A stretch of DNA of 64,000 nucleotides. Origin: Branchiostoma floridae. Lineage: Eukaryota > Chordata > Leptocardii > Amphioxiformes > Branchiostomatidae. Below, piece by piece: positions 1-11,400 of this stretch. Positions within the stretch are counted from its first letter, which is position 1; the number at the start of each line of letters is the position of its first letter. The translations under genes and the position numbers were made by a program. The stretch lies in the NCBI RefSeq assembly GCF_000003815.2, contig NC_049995.1, positions 8,686,007 to 8,750,006 of the forward strand. Direction: 5' to 3'. The notes under the pieces are model-generated. The model worked only from the letters and a program-made list of their open reading frames with translations. It had not been told where the DNA came from and made no database searches.

Positions 1-199
1 AAACATTTAGATTAAAACAAGCATTGTGACAACAGCATTCATCTTATTATCCTAACATCATTTTTGACACTGGGTACACCTAGCCTATCTAAATATTTAG
101 GATGCTTCTAGTAGTTCTACAAGTTCTAGCGGCCCTTCCACAAGTTGGACCTAATCAGCATCTGCGAGTGACTGTATAACACAGACTAGGGGTACGTAC

Positions 200-1026
200 C
201 TGGTTTGCCTTGTACCGCGTGGAGGCGTACAACAATCGTGCAGTACGACAACCGGACTCATCTGCGGCGACCCCGGCGGATACGGGCTCCCGTGCACCCG
301 CGTAAACTGCGACTTTGACGGCGACTCAAACACAGCTGGCGAACTCGTCAATCTGATCCTTGTTGATGCTAAACTGTCCTTTTGTGGAGTAGAAGTCGAT
401 GTCTTGGTTTCCTCAAGTCCTTCCTTTGCCGAGCTGTCACCTGGACTGTCAGGGTTTAGACCGTCCGGGGATGGTGCGGCTTCAGGGCTCTTGTCTCCAG
501 AAAGTTTATGCTTACTTAAAGGTGACATGACGGTTTCAGTTCCTGTCTTTTTTGTCAGAATCCTTGACAAGAGGTTATGTACCGGTGAGCCGCTTCTATC
601 CCTGGCTCTTTTTACTGATCTGAGTTCACCACTATGTTGTCTCTGTAGCATGCTGTTGTTTCCCGATTGTTTTTGTGTGCCAACTACAGGTGACGCTTTC
701 CAACTGTTGTTCAAAGCAACAGGAGAGGCTGTACTTTGGCGGGAAACGTTCGGGGAAAAGCAATCCTCTAGAACGACTGTCGGCTGTAGCTTAGCCATAC
801 ATTCTGGCGTGATGGCGTCATCTGTGACGTGTACGGACATGTTCGAAGTCAGGACATCTTCTACGTCTGAGTTGGTGGGTGACTCATCAGGGTCATCCGC
901 AGGTGGCTCAGAAGGTGAAGATTCGGAATCGGAGACGTCATCGCGATCGGTGTCTAGTTCCTCCTCCATACCTTGAGATATGGCCTGGCAGGCAGCTCCG
1001 AAGCTTTTCCGTCGTGGTCTAGGCAT
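200..1026 (-). CDS. Ser/Pro-rich protein of unknown identity, 5' coding exon (partial gene)
   Basis: I do not recognise this protein. The exon gives 275 complete codons from a start ATG at 1026 (product begins MPRPRRKSFGAACQ). The start is chosen because it lies just behind a good acceptor (pyrimidine-rich, CACAG at 1028-1032) that would join an upstream 5' UTR exon. The exon ends at a strong donor (CAG/GTACGT) at 199/200, so the gene continues off the left edge. The product is low complexity: an acidic Ser/Asp/Glu tract near residues 20-55, then many SP/TP dipeptides, as in proline-directed (CDK-type) kinase substrates. A short motif occurs twice: TVVLEDCFSP in the N-terminal half and VVVLHDCCTP near the exon end. 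It points away from RUSF1 across a shared upstream region. A nuclear, cell-cycle-regulated role is only a guess. Confidence 0.6.
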
Positions 1027-1224
1027 TCTGTGGCGAAAAGATATCAGACAATAATGACAACGAGTCAATGACAATGATCTTTATGTAGGAGTTTTTTCAA
1101 TTTGGGTAATTCTTCAATTTCCTGTCTAGCTTGGATACCAGAACCTCGCTCTTAAGCGCTAAACTAGAGTAGAGTAGAGTTAACTATAGGGTTGTAACAG
1201 TGGGGGTTGAAGTAGCGCTAACTG

Positions 1225-1320
1225 ACCATGCCAAATGCCTGTCAGGCTTTTGGGTCAGTCAGTTACGCTGCTTGTGTTGTGATCTTGAGGACCCGGGTTC
1301 AATTCCCAGGTCAGTCAGGA
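1225..1320 (+). repeat. tRNA-like B-box segment, probable degraded SINE head
   Basis: GGTTCAATTCC at 1296-1306 matches the tRNA B box, flanked by GGG and CCC as in a T-arm. No good acceptor stem or A box is visible, so a functional tRNA is unlikely. The rest of 1027-2260 holds no gene I can support; it is AT-rich and would be intron or upstream DNA of the minus-strand gene. Confidence 0.3.
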
Positions 1321-2259
1321 TATGTGTATATATTGTTTATTTCTGTTCTGCTCGCCCCTTGGAATGTTTCAGGGTCACAAATCCGATCTCTATTTGCACC
1401 CAGAGGTAATTGGCACTTCTGATTATATCTATCCCACTGTGCGAGAGATAATCAAGGCCCACGTGCTGTGTTTGGAGGCGGGGGAAGTTCTTTCACGGGC
1501 CGAGGAGATTAGCGACTATTGTATAGCACGGCGGTCTGGTACCCAGGCTATTTCTTGTCATTTCTGCTCTGTGTGGTATCTAATCTAGAGTATAAATTGG
1601 ATGCTATACTTCATGTATTAACTAGTTGTTGCTTTTGTTAAGTTAGTAAACCGTCTAATATTTTGCTGCACTCATTCTCTAGACTCATTATTTAAGTCAT
1701 ATATTAAATTCAAAATTGCACATTTACGGTTACAAAGAAAAGACCTCACATTCTGTACATTTAAAAAAAGACAGGGGGTTAAGCTTACATTATACAGCCT
1801 ACTTAATCAAATCAAATCTGAGAAAAACAAAATTAAGGTAGCAAATTGTTAGATACCTCATTTACATGTATAGAAGGTCCACCGTCTCTTTAGAGTTTGA
1901 ATAAAAAACGGTTGATATCAAATGGCACATGGTCAACCAAAGCTAGCACATCTCTTTTAGTATAATTTTACATGCACAAAGATTGCCCACCATAGCACAG
2001 GGTAAGAACTAAATCACACAATCTTTTACCGCCTGTGCCCCCCTCCCCACTTCTGAAGTTTTCAAACAAGTTTCAGTCGCCCGTCTTACAAACTTACGAC
2101 GATCGCTCGCTCCAAATCAGGCTCAAACTCACCTTATCACAGCATATGTGAGTTGAGACAACGCTCAATCTTTCCTCTGGGACAAGCTGTGGTAAAATGC
2201 ATCCATAAAACTGGCAATTTTCATTCAAAATCGGAGAGAAAATCACGAAAACGTTTCAA

Positions 2260-2420
2260 CTTCTTGGCGCCTTCTCACCATCACGGCCACTGCGCTGAGA
2301 CGGGATAATCAAGCCCTCTGATTGGTCCAAACGTACCAGAATTTTTACAAACCAGCCAATCAGAGCACGGTAATATTCCGAGCATGCGCATTAGGAAAGA
2401 GGTCAAGGGTTACAGCCAAC
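2260..2420. promoter_or_regulatory. Putative bidirectional promoter between the unknown minus-strand gene and RUSF1
   Basis: The stretch holds two CCAAT-type (NF-Y) boxes in opposite orientation (2318-2328 and 2353-2363), an NRF1-like AGCATGCGCA at 2391-2400 and an E2F-like TTGGCGCC near 2264-2272. The RUSF1 start codon sits in CAACATGGCG, a YY1-type motif. TATA-less divergent promoters of this kind are usual for housekeeping genes. The transcription starts are inferred, not seen. Confidence 0.5.
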
Positions 2421-5400
2421 ATGGCGTACGAAGTGCCTGTGAAAGTGTGAGTTTGGCCAGTTTTTCGACAACTATACTTTCTGTAAGCGTCAGAATAAGG
2501 TATGCTTTAAAAAAAACGTTAAATCAAATGTCATGTTTCATGTGGTTTTATACTTAAGCTGTGTACTGACCGCTGGCTTTGTAAAATTAACAGAAAGTTG
2601 TGAAGAAAGTTATGAGTTAGAAGCGCCACCTTGTTGCAAAAGGCTGCATAGCATCAAAACAAATAATAGTTGTGGTTGTACCTTGCAAATTTTTGCGAAT
2701 ATTGTTGATTTGATTATAGATTTGTAATAACTATATATTGCGTGAAAGGCATAAAATCATAAGTATAAGTCAAGGAGGTTCAATCTCCTCAGTAAAGTTT
2801 GTTTTCTAAGTCATAAGAAGTGAAACAAACAGAAAACTCAATAATTATATTTCAGCCAAACCATATATGGTATGGTGAAATATATTGTATTCGTAATGTT
2901 TCTTTCTTTCTTTCTCCTGTCAAATCTTCAAATCGAATCATCTCCGTCGTTCCGAGACCGAATGACCTGAAATTTGGCACAAGAGTAGAGTGGGTCAATA
3001 CCGGGGTGCTTTTTTCTCATTTTTTACATATCTGCCTCTAAAATGATTTTATTGAAGTTTAAAGGTCACGTTTTGACCACAACGGTATATTTTGACCCCC
3101 TGTACCATTGAATTACAATGGAATGACCTTAAATTTGGTGTAGATAGGCATTAGATAGTTGGTAAAATGATCCAAGTAAAATTTTTGGCATGGACCAATT
3201 TCAAATTATTAATTTCTGCACTTTTCTGAGGGGAAATTGGTTTTCTTTCGGCCTTCTCCCGTGAACTCCCGTGACCCCAGAGCCCACAGGTGCCAGGTGC
3301 CAGCGGTCTGGGGAGAGCGAGAGTTAATTACTTTATGGACGCCAGCCAATCAGCGACGAGAAAGGCGAATGGTAGTTAATATTCATAAGCGGGGCCTTGC
3401 AATCCCGTTTATACACAAACAGATGCATATTACAGCCTTACAGTGGCCATATGTTACCCTGTGCCCGGTTTGAAATTGTAGTTTGCGAGGATTTGGAGTT
3501 CAGACAGGGTCATTTGAGCGGTAGCGGACGGTACGCGTGCATTGAACATCAGAATACAAGTCTGTGTCGATGAATTTACCAACATTCCGCATGGCACTAT
3601 CAATCATTTTTGGCAGATTTGACTTTGGGGGTTAGTTGAGACAATCGAGAAAATGTTACTTGGCAGAAAACGCGGGAAAATTGGACAGTTTGCGTTTAGT
3701 TTTGATACGTAAGTTTGACAGTGGCGAGAATGCATGTATTTTTTCCCAAACAAATGTAGGTACTTCTAACGTTAGTGTTGTTGTTGTTCTTTTTTGACGT
3801 AAACTTTGTACATTCAAATTGTTAGTAACTTTAAACTGCCAGAGTTTGAGCCCAATAAAACACTCTTAGTACCAGAGTATCACCACTGACCTCCGAAAAG
3901 AAACCCCCGAACAAGGTATAGAAACTCCTATCCTCCAGGTCTTGCACGCTACGAGCAGGAAATTACAACACTCAGACAAGATTACGTCCGATGGCTGATT
4001 GCATACAAAGTAAAACAATTTAACAGTGGTATGCAGGGCATAAAGATTCTACTTAACAAAGAATTCGAAGGAAAATGAAATATATAGATAAAGCCCAATC
4101 AAGTTAACTTGTTGGTCCTGGGATTTTTCAGAAAAGAAATGAAGCGACAGGGTGGTAAAATTCTTGTAAAAATTCGAGACGTCTCCGTTTATGTAATGGC
4201 TCATACAAAACAAGAAGAAGATTGAAGTTTTTAGCTTGAAAAAAAAAACCCAACAACAACACACTCCTACTACACAACACCTGCACCTGCTTGACAATTA
4301 TTAAAACGTATGCCCTACTTGATTAAAAAAAAGTTCTATGCAATAATAAATGTACCCACATCACAAGGAGATTATGACGGTACTTAGACCTAGTTATCGA
4401 AGTGGAAATTGTTGAATGGCTTCATGTAATTTCATGATGAAAATCTTCTGAATGGAAGATGCGTTTTTTTCACTCTCGGAAAAATAGGAGCTGCCGCAAT
4501 TCTAAAAGCCAATCAGTTATGCATAGGCGCTCCTGTGGAAGATTATATTCTTCCATATGGGCCCGGTTCATATTGGGCAAGCTCTAGATCTGTTTTGACC
4601 TGGAATCAATTCACAATGTTAGTTCTCTTTTGGGGATAACTTACAGTTGAAATATTGCACTTTTGCACAGGGGTGACTTGGAACAGTCCAATGTTGCGTG
4701 GGAATGGGTATGGCTGAAATATGCTGTATTTGCACCCAAGCAAATGTCGGCCTTTCTAGTATTGCATACTGATGTGATATCTTATCAGTTTTTACCTTTT
4801 TCACTACAGTGCATTGTCAGACATGGGAGAAAAGACTGTTTGCGAGGAACATTATGGCTCGGAAAGCCTGCAGCAACGCTACACTCGATTGGATGATGGT
4901 ACCATTGTGAAGCGGTCCATCGGTGGCCAGAGGTTCTCTTCGCTTGTACAGTTCTTCAGGGTAGGGACATGTCACTCAGTCAATCATTTAATCAACCAAC
5001 CAATCAGGCAATCAATCAATCAATCAATTTATCAAACAGTCTTTATTCAAATTGGTCTCATAGTACAATACCCAGGACGTGATGTGCCACGAGGCATATT
5101 GTCCTGTATTCAAAGAAGAAGAATACGTTTATAGGACTGACAGTTTTCCATGGCTATGCCAACTGCAAACTGAGGCATACGTTCACTTTTTGGTTGGCAT
5201 AGAGAATGTATCCAAGAACGATTATGTAAGTCACTGGCAAATGATTGTGGCTGCATCTGGCCTTTTACGAAATCTACATAGCTAGTAGTCGTAGAACTTG
5301 TGTATTATATGTCATATTACTAGTACCTGGATTGCTCATCTTTCAGTCATCATTAATTCCCTTTCTTGTCATTCCCAGTCAGTGTTCCTTCCTCAAGGCT

Positions 5401-8400
5401 ACCCTGAGAGTGTCAGTGATGACTACCTGTCATACCAAATATGGGATACAGTACAGGTAACACAGACATTATTGTATATTCTATTGGCCTACTTAAGTAA
5501 TGTGACATAACCAATTGGTCCCTCAATCTCTTCATTGATTTACCTGACACTATAAAACTCCCTGTAGTCTTGTTATGTCTTTGGTGATTAAACGGCTAAT
5601 ATGTCAGTTCTGACAGGGTTATGTTTTATCCATTTGCAACATTAACAAGCATTTTTTGTCCTAGATACGTCGATGTAAGTTAGACATCCAGGTAATAAGA
5701 TACGCCAAAAAGTAGTTACTCAAGGACAAATTTTTTTGTACTGTTTAATAAGTTCTTGCCCCTGTATGCATCAGGCCTTCTGTAGCAGTATCACAGGTAC
5801 CTTGGCTACACAGGCTGTACTGAAGGGGGTGGGAGTAGGAGATGAAACAGCCACGGCTGCGGGAGCTACCATCACATGGATCCTCAAGGGTAAGAAAAAT
5901 ATTCCAAGCATTCCGTTTATGATATCAATCTATTGGAAATATCTGTGTCTGTATAGCCGGTACAACTCTTCGGCATAACACACCAGCTTAATTTACAGAC
6001 ACATGGCATTGCAGCATCCTCCTACGCAGGGACATCCAACGGCGAAACCGTCTGTCTGGATGTACCCTGCTTTCTCAACCGTCACCCTTTGTTCCTGACC
6101 GCCCTGCTTATAAATATTAATGAGCTTACATTTATGTATGTGAGATCCCTTTTGAAAACTGAAAGGCCTTTTCTCTGATCTGATTGGCTGACAGCTGGTT
6201 TGGGGGGATGCCCACAGGAACCAAGAGTGATTGTTGAGAAAGCAGGGTACAGCCAGACAGGTGGTTTCACTGTTGGATGTTGACCCCTGCATAGGAGGAT
6301 GCATTGTAGCAGCTGGTTACAATGAACAACTGTCACACCTAACTTTTGCACATTTAACTGTAGTCTAAGCATAGTGCCAAAAGTTTTTGCTTAAGATTCG
6401 TATTTGTTTTTATTCCAGATGGTACGGGAATGCTAGGAAGGATTCTGTTTGCTTGGCTCCAGGGGTGAGTAATATAAAACTGTTTTTTTTTCTGTCAATG
6501 CTAATATAAGATATGAATAGCCTTTCAAATTTGAATCAAATTATATTAATGTAGACATGTCTTTTTCTAACAGGACAAGCCTAGACTGTGATGCCAAAAG
6601 ATGGAGGTAAAATTTAATTTGTTAATATTTTAATAATTTATATTCAGCTCTGAAGCAAACATATCGAGACGGATTTTAAGTTGGAGGTCCCATGTTTGAA
6701 GAGAGTCACATATCAAGTACGATTAAGAACCCACCACACTTGTCGAAAAGAGTAGGGGTCCATCCTAGTGTGAATGGATCAAACCTTACAGTCTGGTGCT
6801 GGATTGACATTGCGAGATGGTCACCTTAAATTTTGATGACAATCCCACCACAAAATGTAAATCCTAAAACAAGTTGTTTGTTTGAATTTGGAAGTTTGGT
6901 TGTAACAAGTGTATTTTGTATTTTGATCAGGTTGTTTGCAGATATTGTCAATGATTTCTCCATCTTCCTGGAGTTGGTGGCCCCAGCTTTCCCCTTGTTC
7001 TTCACTGGTATTGTGTGTGTGGCTGGAGTTGGCAAGGTAAGAACCAGTAGCCTAATAAACTTCATGAGTGCATTCCTATTCCTCTCTGGTTGCCTTATCC
7101 AATACATATTACCCTCTGCATTACCCCCTCACAAAATATGCTATATCTGCAAAGTTTTATTTTATTTTATACAGACCTGACAGCTATAGTTTCATATCGG
7201 ATAGATACAAGGCTAAATTGTTTTATAGCATATTTTTGTATGTCTACATGCCATTGTCTTAGCTCTTGCCAACAGTGTCATTCATCTGTTTTACCGTACA
7301 CGCAGGTAATTGACTGCAAGAATTTACAATTGATTTGAAGTACAAAAAAGGAAGAAAGGCCTGCATTTGGAAGCTTAAGGTCCCTTTTAGTAAAAAGGAA
7401 AACAACAAAAACTGAATTTTTCCTGGGATTTATTGTGTTCTACAGTACACAAATTTATGAATGTACATGTATCAGTAAATGAGTTAACCTACATGTACAT
7501 TGTATGTTACTTATCATGTTTTTCTTCTTCATTTCTGTTAGACATAACGACACTTAATAATATATATATGACAGTTGCTGCAGTTTTAGATTCTAGTTCT
7601 AGTTGTAGATTCCATGCTTGCATGGATTGTGATATCTACATGTATGATAATACAGACTAATATGCTTGTATGACTGTACGTTGATCAGGCCATCGTTGGC
7701 GTGTCTGGTGGTGCGACCAGAGCGGCGCTCACCATGCACCAGGCACGGAGAGACAACATGGCGGACGTGTCCGCGAAGGACGGAAGTCAGGTGAGGCATA
7801 AAAATTTACATAATACAGGCATTAAAATTGAGTACATTTACATGTTGATGACAAATATTATCATTTCTTTAATCTAGAAAGTGTGACAGTGCATAGTTGC
7901 TACTAAGGTTGCAAAAACACAGTTCACAAATGACTAAAAAAATGTTTCTTGAAGAAGAAATAAAGTCACACATTCATATACAGTGCTGTAAGAATGTTTT
8001 TCTTCCTATGTTAGAGTTTTCTATTATTATTAAAAGTACTTACTTAATTTACTATATACTTCAGTCTTGAGTTTTTGTTTTCTTACATGTTATTGTACAG
8101 ATCAAAGTTTCTTTTGCATTATATTGATCTATATTCTAATACACATGCTGTTTATGATAAGTTTTCAATTAGTAGGCTACATGTAAAGATTTATGAATTA
8201 TTGTAAATTAATAAATCATGAATATACAGCCATGTATCTCATACAGTACATAACACTACAGTCTACATAGTAGTACATCACACAAAAAAACTCCTTGTCC
8301 TAAGATTGTTCATATACAATGTAGATCTACTAATTAAATACATTGTAGTATATACATGTACCTATAGTGATTTTAAATGGTTTTGAATTAGAAGTCTACA

Positions 8401-11400
8401 TAATGTACAGATTTCAGATTTTAAAGAGTAATTTATCATTATGAATAATATGTATGATACATAATGATATTATGCATGATTATGTTGTCACCCCTATTAC
8501 AGGAGACCCTGGTGAACCTAATGGCACTGTTAGCAGGACTAGTGGTCACCCCTATGGTAGCAGATAATCCACTGTAAGTACACTTTCAACATATCATAAT
8601 AATTGTCAGTTTTCCATGTTTCATTTTTTCTTTGCTCTACCAAAAGACAGCAACAATACATTATTGAAGGCTCTAAACCAAATGTAATAAATTTGTCCAA
8701 ATGATAAATTGATATCAAATAATATCTGTGCATGTGATTATCTGAACACAAGGTCTATACATTGTATATCAATATTGAACATGCTTGTACATGTACCTAT
8801 CTTACAGTAAAAAAAGGCTAGGGTTTTTCTAAGACATGTCGGGGAAACAGGAAACACCATATTCCTAGGCCTTCCCCCACACATCCAACTAGACATTATG
8901 TTATCAAAAGTAGCAAGTAGTTGCCTTAAGTTTGTTTTCACTAATGTTTCGATCAGATAGTCTTGTTAATTTGTTAATTGTTCTTCCATATAAAGCCAAT
9001 ACTGATAATACAAGAAAGTATAACAGGTGCCATAATCCCGAGAACTTCATCATACTTTCCATTTCCAAGCTTGACACTAAGAATCCAACTAAGCCAGAAG
9101 ACATGGCAGATAGCGAATAACAACAATGATGATGACCTTAACTTACCTTTCTGCACCAAAGAATAAAGACTGATAGAAAATGAAAGCACTAATAATGTGA
9201 CAATTAATATAACACCATTCGTATTCTTATCATTATGATTTATGAAAACCATGAGAAATGTGAATCCCATCGCAAAAAAGCCAAGCCACCAGATAGCCAA
9301 GACTGATGCTTTTAGCAATAACCAAAATGTCCCGATTATCTTCCATAGCCAACTTGGTTTATGACTTGAGAGTTTACCCAATGTTAGTGTCTCTGGGTCT
9401 GTGGGCTGAAACTCTACAGTCGGTACTGACATTGGAGTTGGTAGTGACTTTTCTTTGCACTTTGTTACAACCTCATGCAGAGTGGTTTCAGTACAAAGAA
9501 GCTCTACTCCTCCCTTCTCTAGCCCTTTCATTGTAGCCATACATGCAGAAGAAATTTCAGCAAAATCTGTCAAAACTTCATTCTTTTGAGCCTGCAATAC
9601 CTTGATGGTCTTGGTGTGTTCTTGGTCTTCCTTTGACTTCAAACTGTCTTTTGCTTCTGTGAGCTGTTGTACTGCTTTATGTAGAGCTTCATCAATTTTG
9701 TCATTTCTTTCCTGTTTCTGTGTGTTCAGAGCTGTCTCCTTGTTTCTCAGATCTTGTAGATATTTGTTGTAAGTTTCCATGATCTTTCTTGCTTCAGTGA
9801 TAAGCATTTTTGCAGAAACTTTTCTTTCCTGTGAGGCCGCTTCCAAGTTGGTTGTACTGTGACCTTTGTGACCTTCTCCCAAACATTTGGTGCAGACTGG
9901 AACCTGGCACTGGATACAGTACAGGTTGATGTCCTCAGAAGGGTGAGAAGTGCACTTGACTTTGTGCACATGGTCTTCGTTCTTTCTTGTTGTCCTCTTG
10001 CGTAGTGTGTCACATAGATTTGCTACGGTGGTATTGCTGGGAAAGTCAGCCACTCCCATGTTTGGTAGATTGATTTGCTGACAACAGTTCAACTTTGGGC
10101 ACTGGAAGGTCCCTCCCCTCCCTGCATGGTCCTTTAGACAGTCCTGACAGAAGGTGTGCTGACAGGGCAGCATCTTGGGCCTGGTGAACAGCTCCAGGCA
10201 GATGCTACAGGACAGTTCCTCCTCAAATTTTGCCTGAAGACTTGGTGGTGCTGTAGCCATGGTTGTTTTTGATCTGCTCATGTGACTGGCATATCCAAGT
10301 CCATTCTGTGTTGACATTGTGCAGGGTTGTAATATTTATTCATGACAATAACAAGGTATTATAATAGTTATATAGTCAAGTAAGTCAAGTCAAGGGTCAC
10401 ATGCAAAAGAAGTAAACACGGCTATAATGTCCTGCATTAGCATTCAAGANNNNNNNNNNNNNNNNNNNNNNNNNNNNNNNNNNNNNNNNNNNNNNNNNNN
10501 NNNNNNNNNNNNNNNNNNNNNNNNNNNNNNNNNNNNNNNNNNNNNNNNNGCAGGTATTCCGTTGTGACGGGAATTTAGTCAACTTGGCAGCTACACAACT
10601 TTTGAACAGAATAGATTAATTTTTGACTTTGGAATAGCTTAGACTTTGGGGTTGCAAAGAATTAGTTTGTTTTGACATCATTCTACTGAGCTGGACTATG
10701 CATGCTAATTAGAATTTAAACTAGAAATTATCAAAGCAATGAAACAAACAGGTGTGGTTCTTGCATTCCTTCAGGTTGACCTGGTTCCTGTTCTTTGTGT
10801 TCACCTGTCTGCACCTGTTTGCCAACTACAACGCCGTCACCTGCGTCGTCATGGAGACCCTGAACCAGTCCCGCCTGCACATCCTGGTGTCACATTACCT
10901 GCGGACGGGCGTGGTCCTAAACCCCGCCCAGGCTAACGTACAAGAGCCTGTGGTGTTTGGTAGGCTCTTGTTTTTTCTTAATCATTCAGATTTAAGATAC
11001 AGGCCAAAAAAATTATACATTTTTACCTCATCCCTCATGATCTCAATGAAAAGCAGCCTGCAAGTCAATTTGAGTTTCACATTGAGTAAATAGAGCTTAA
11101 ACAAGAAAGGCATTTTCACGAAAATGCAGAATGCTTTTCCTTTTGTCAAGCTACTCTCACACAATGAAGTTATACCATCAGGCTTGCACTGTAGTATTGC
11201 GAGTAGAAAATAATTACCAATGCAGATTTTGCTATGGCAAACATGTAAATTGCTCATATTTGCTGTACAGCAGCGAGCTGATGTGCTGATGTCACAGGCA
11301 GTTCTAAGCGCTGATTGGTTCATGTCAGTTCTAAGCTCTGATTGGTTCATGTCAGTTCTAAGCTCTGATTGGTTCATGACAGAGGAAGAAGAACACAAAA

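Noticed and set aside
404-976. Plus-strand frame opposite the unknown minus-strand exon
   Set aside because: It is antisense to a frame with a good acceptor, start and donor, and its Ser/Cys/Leu-rich product looks like a shadow.
1225-1320. A functional tRNA gene
   Set aside because: A B-box is present but no A box or pairing acceptor stem can be drawn.
7433-7660. Small frames in RUSF1 introns (for example 5079-5285, 7068-7338, 7433-7660)
   Set aside because: They lie in introns between well-supported exons, are AT-rich and show no domains.
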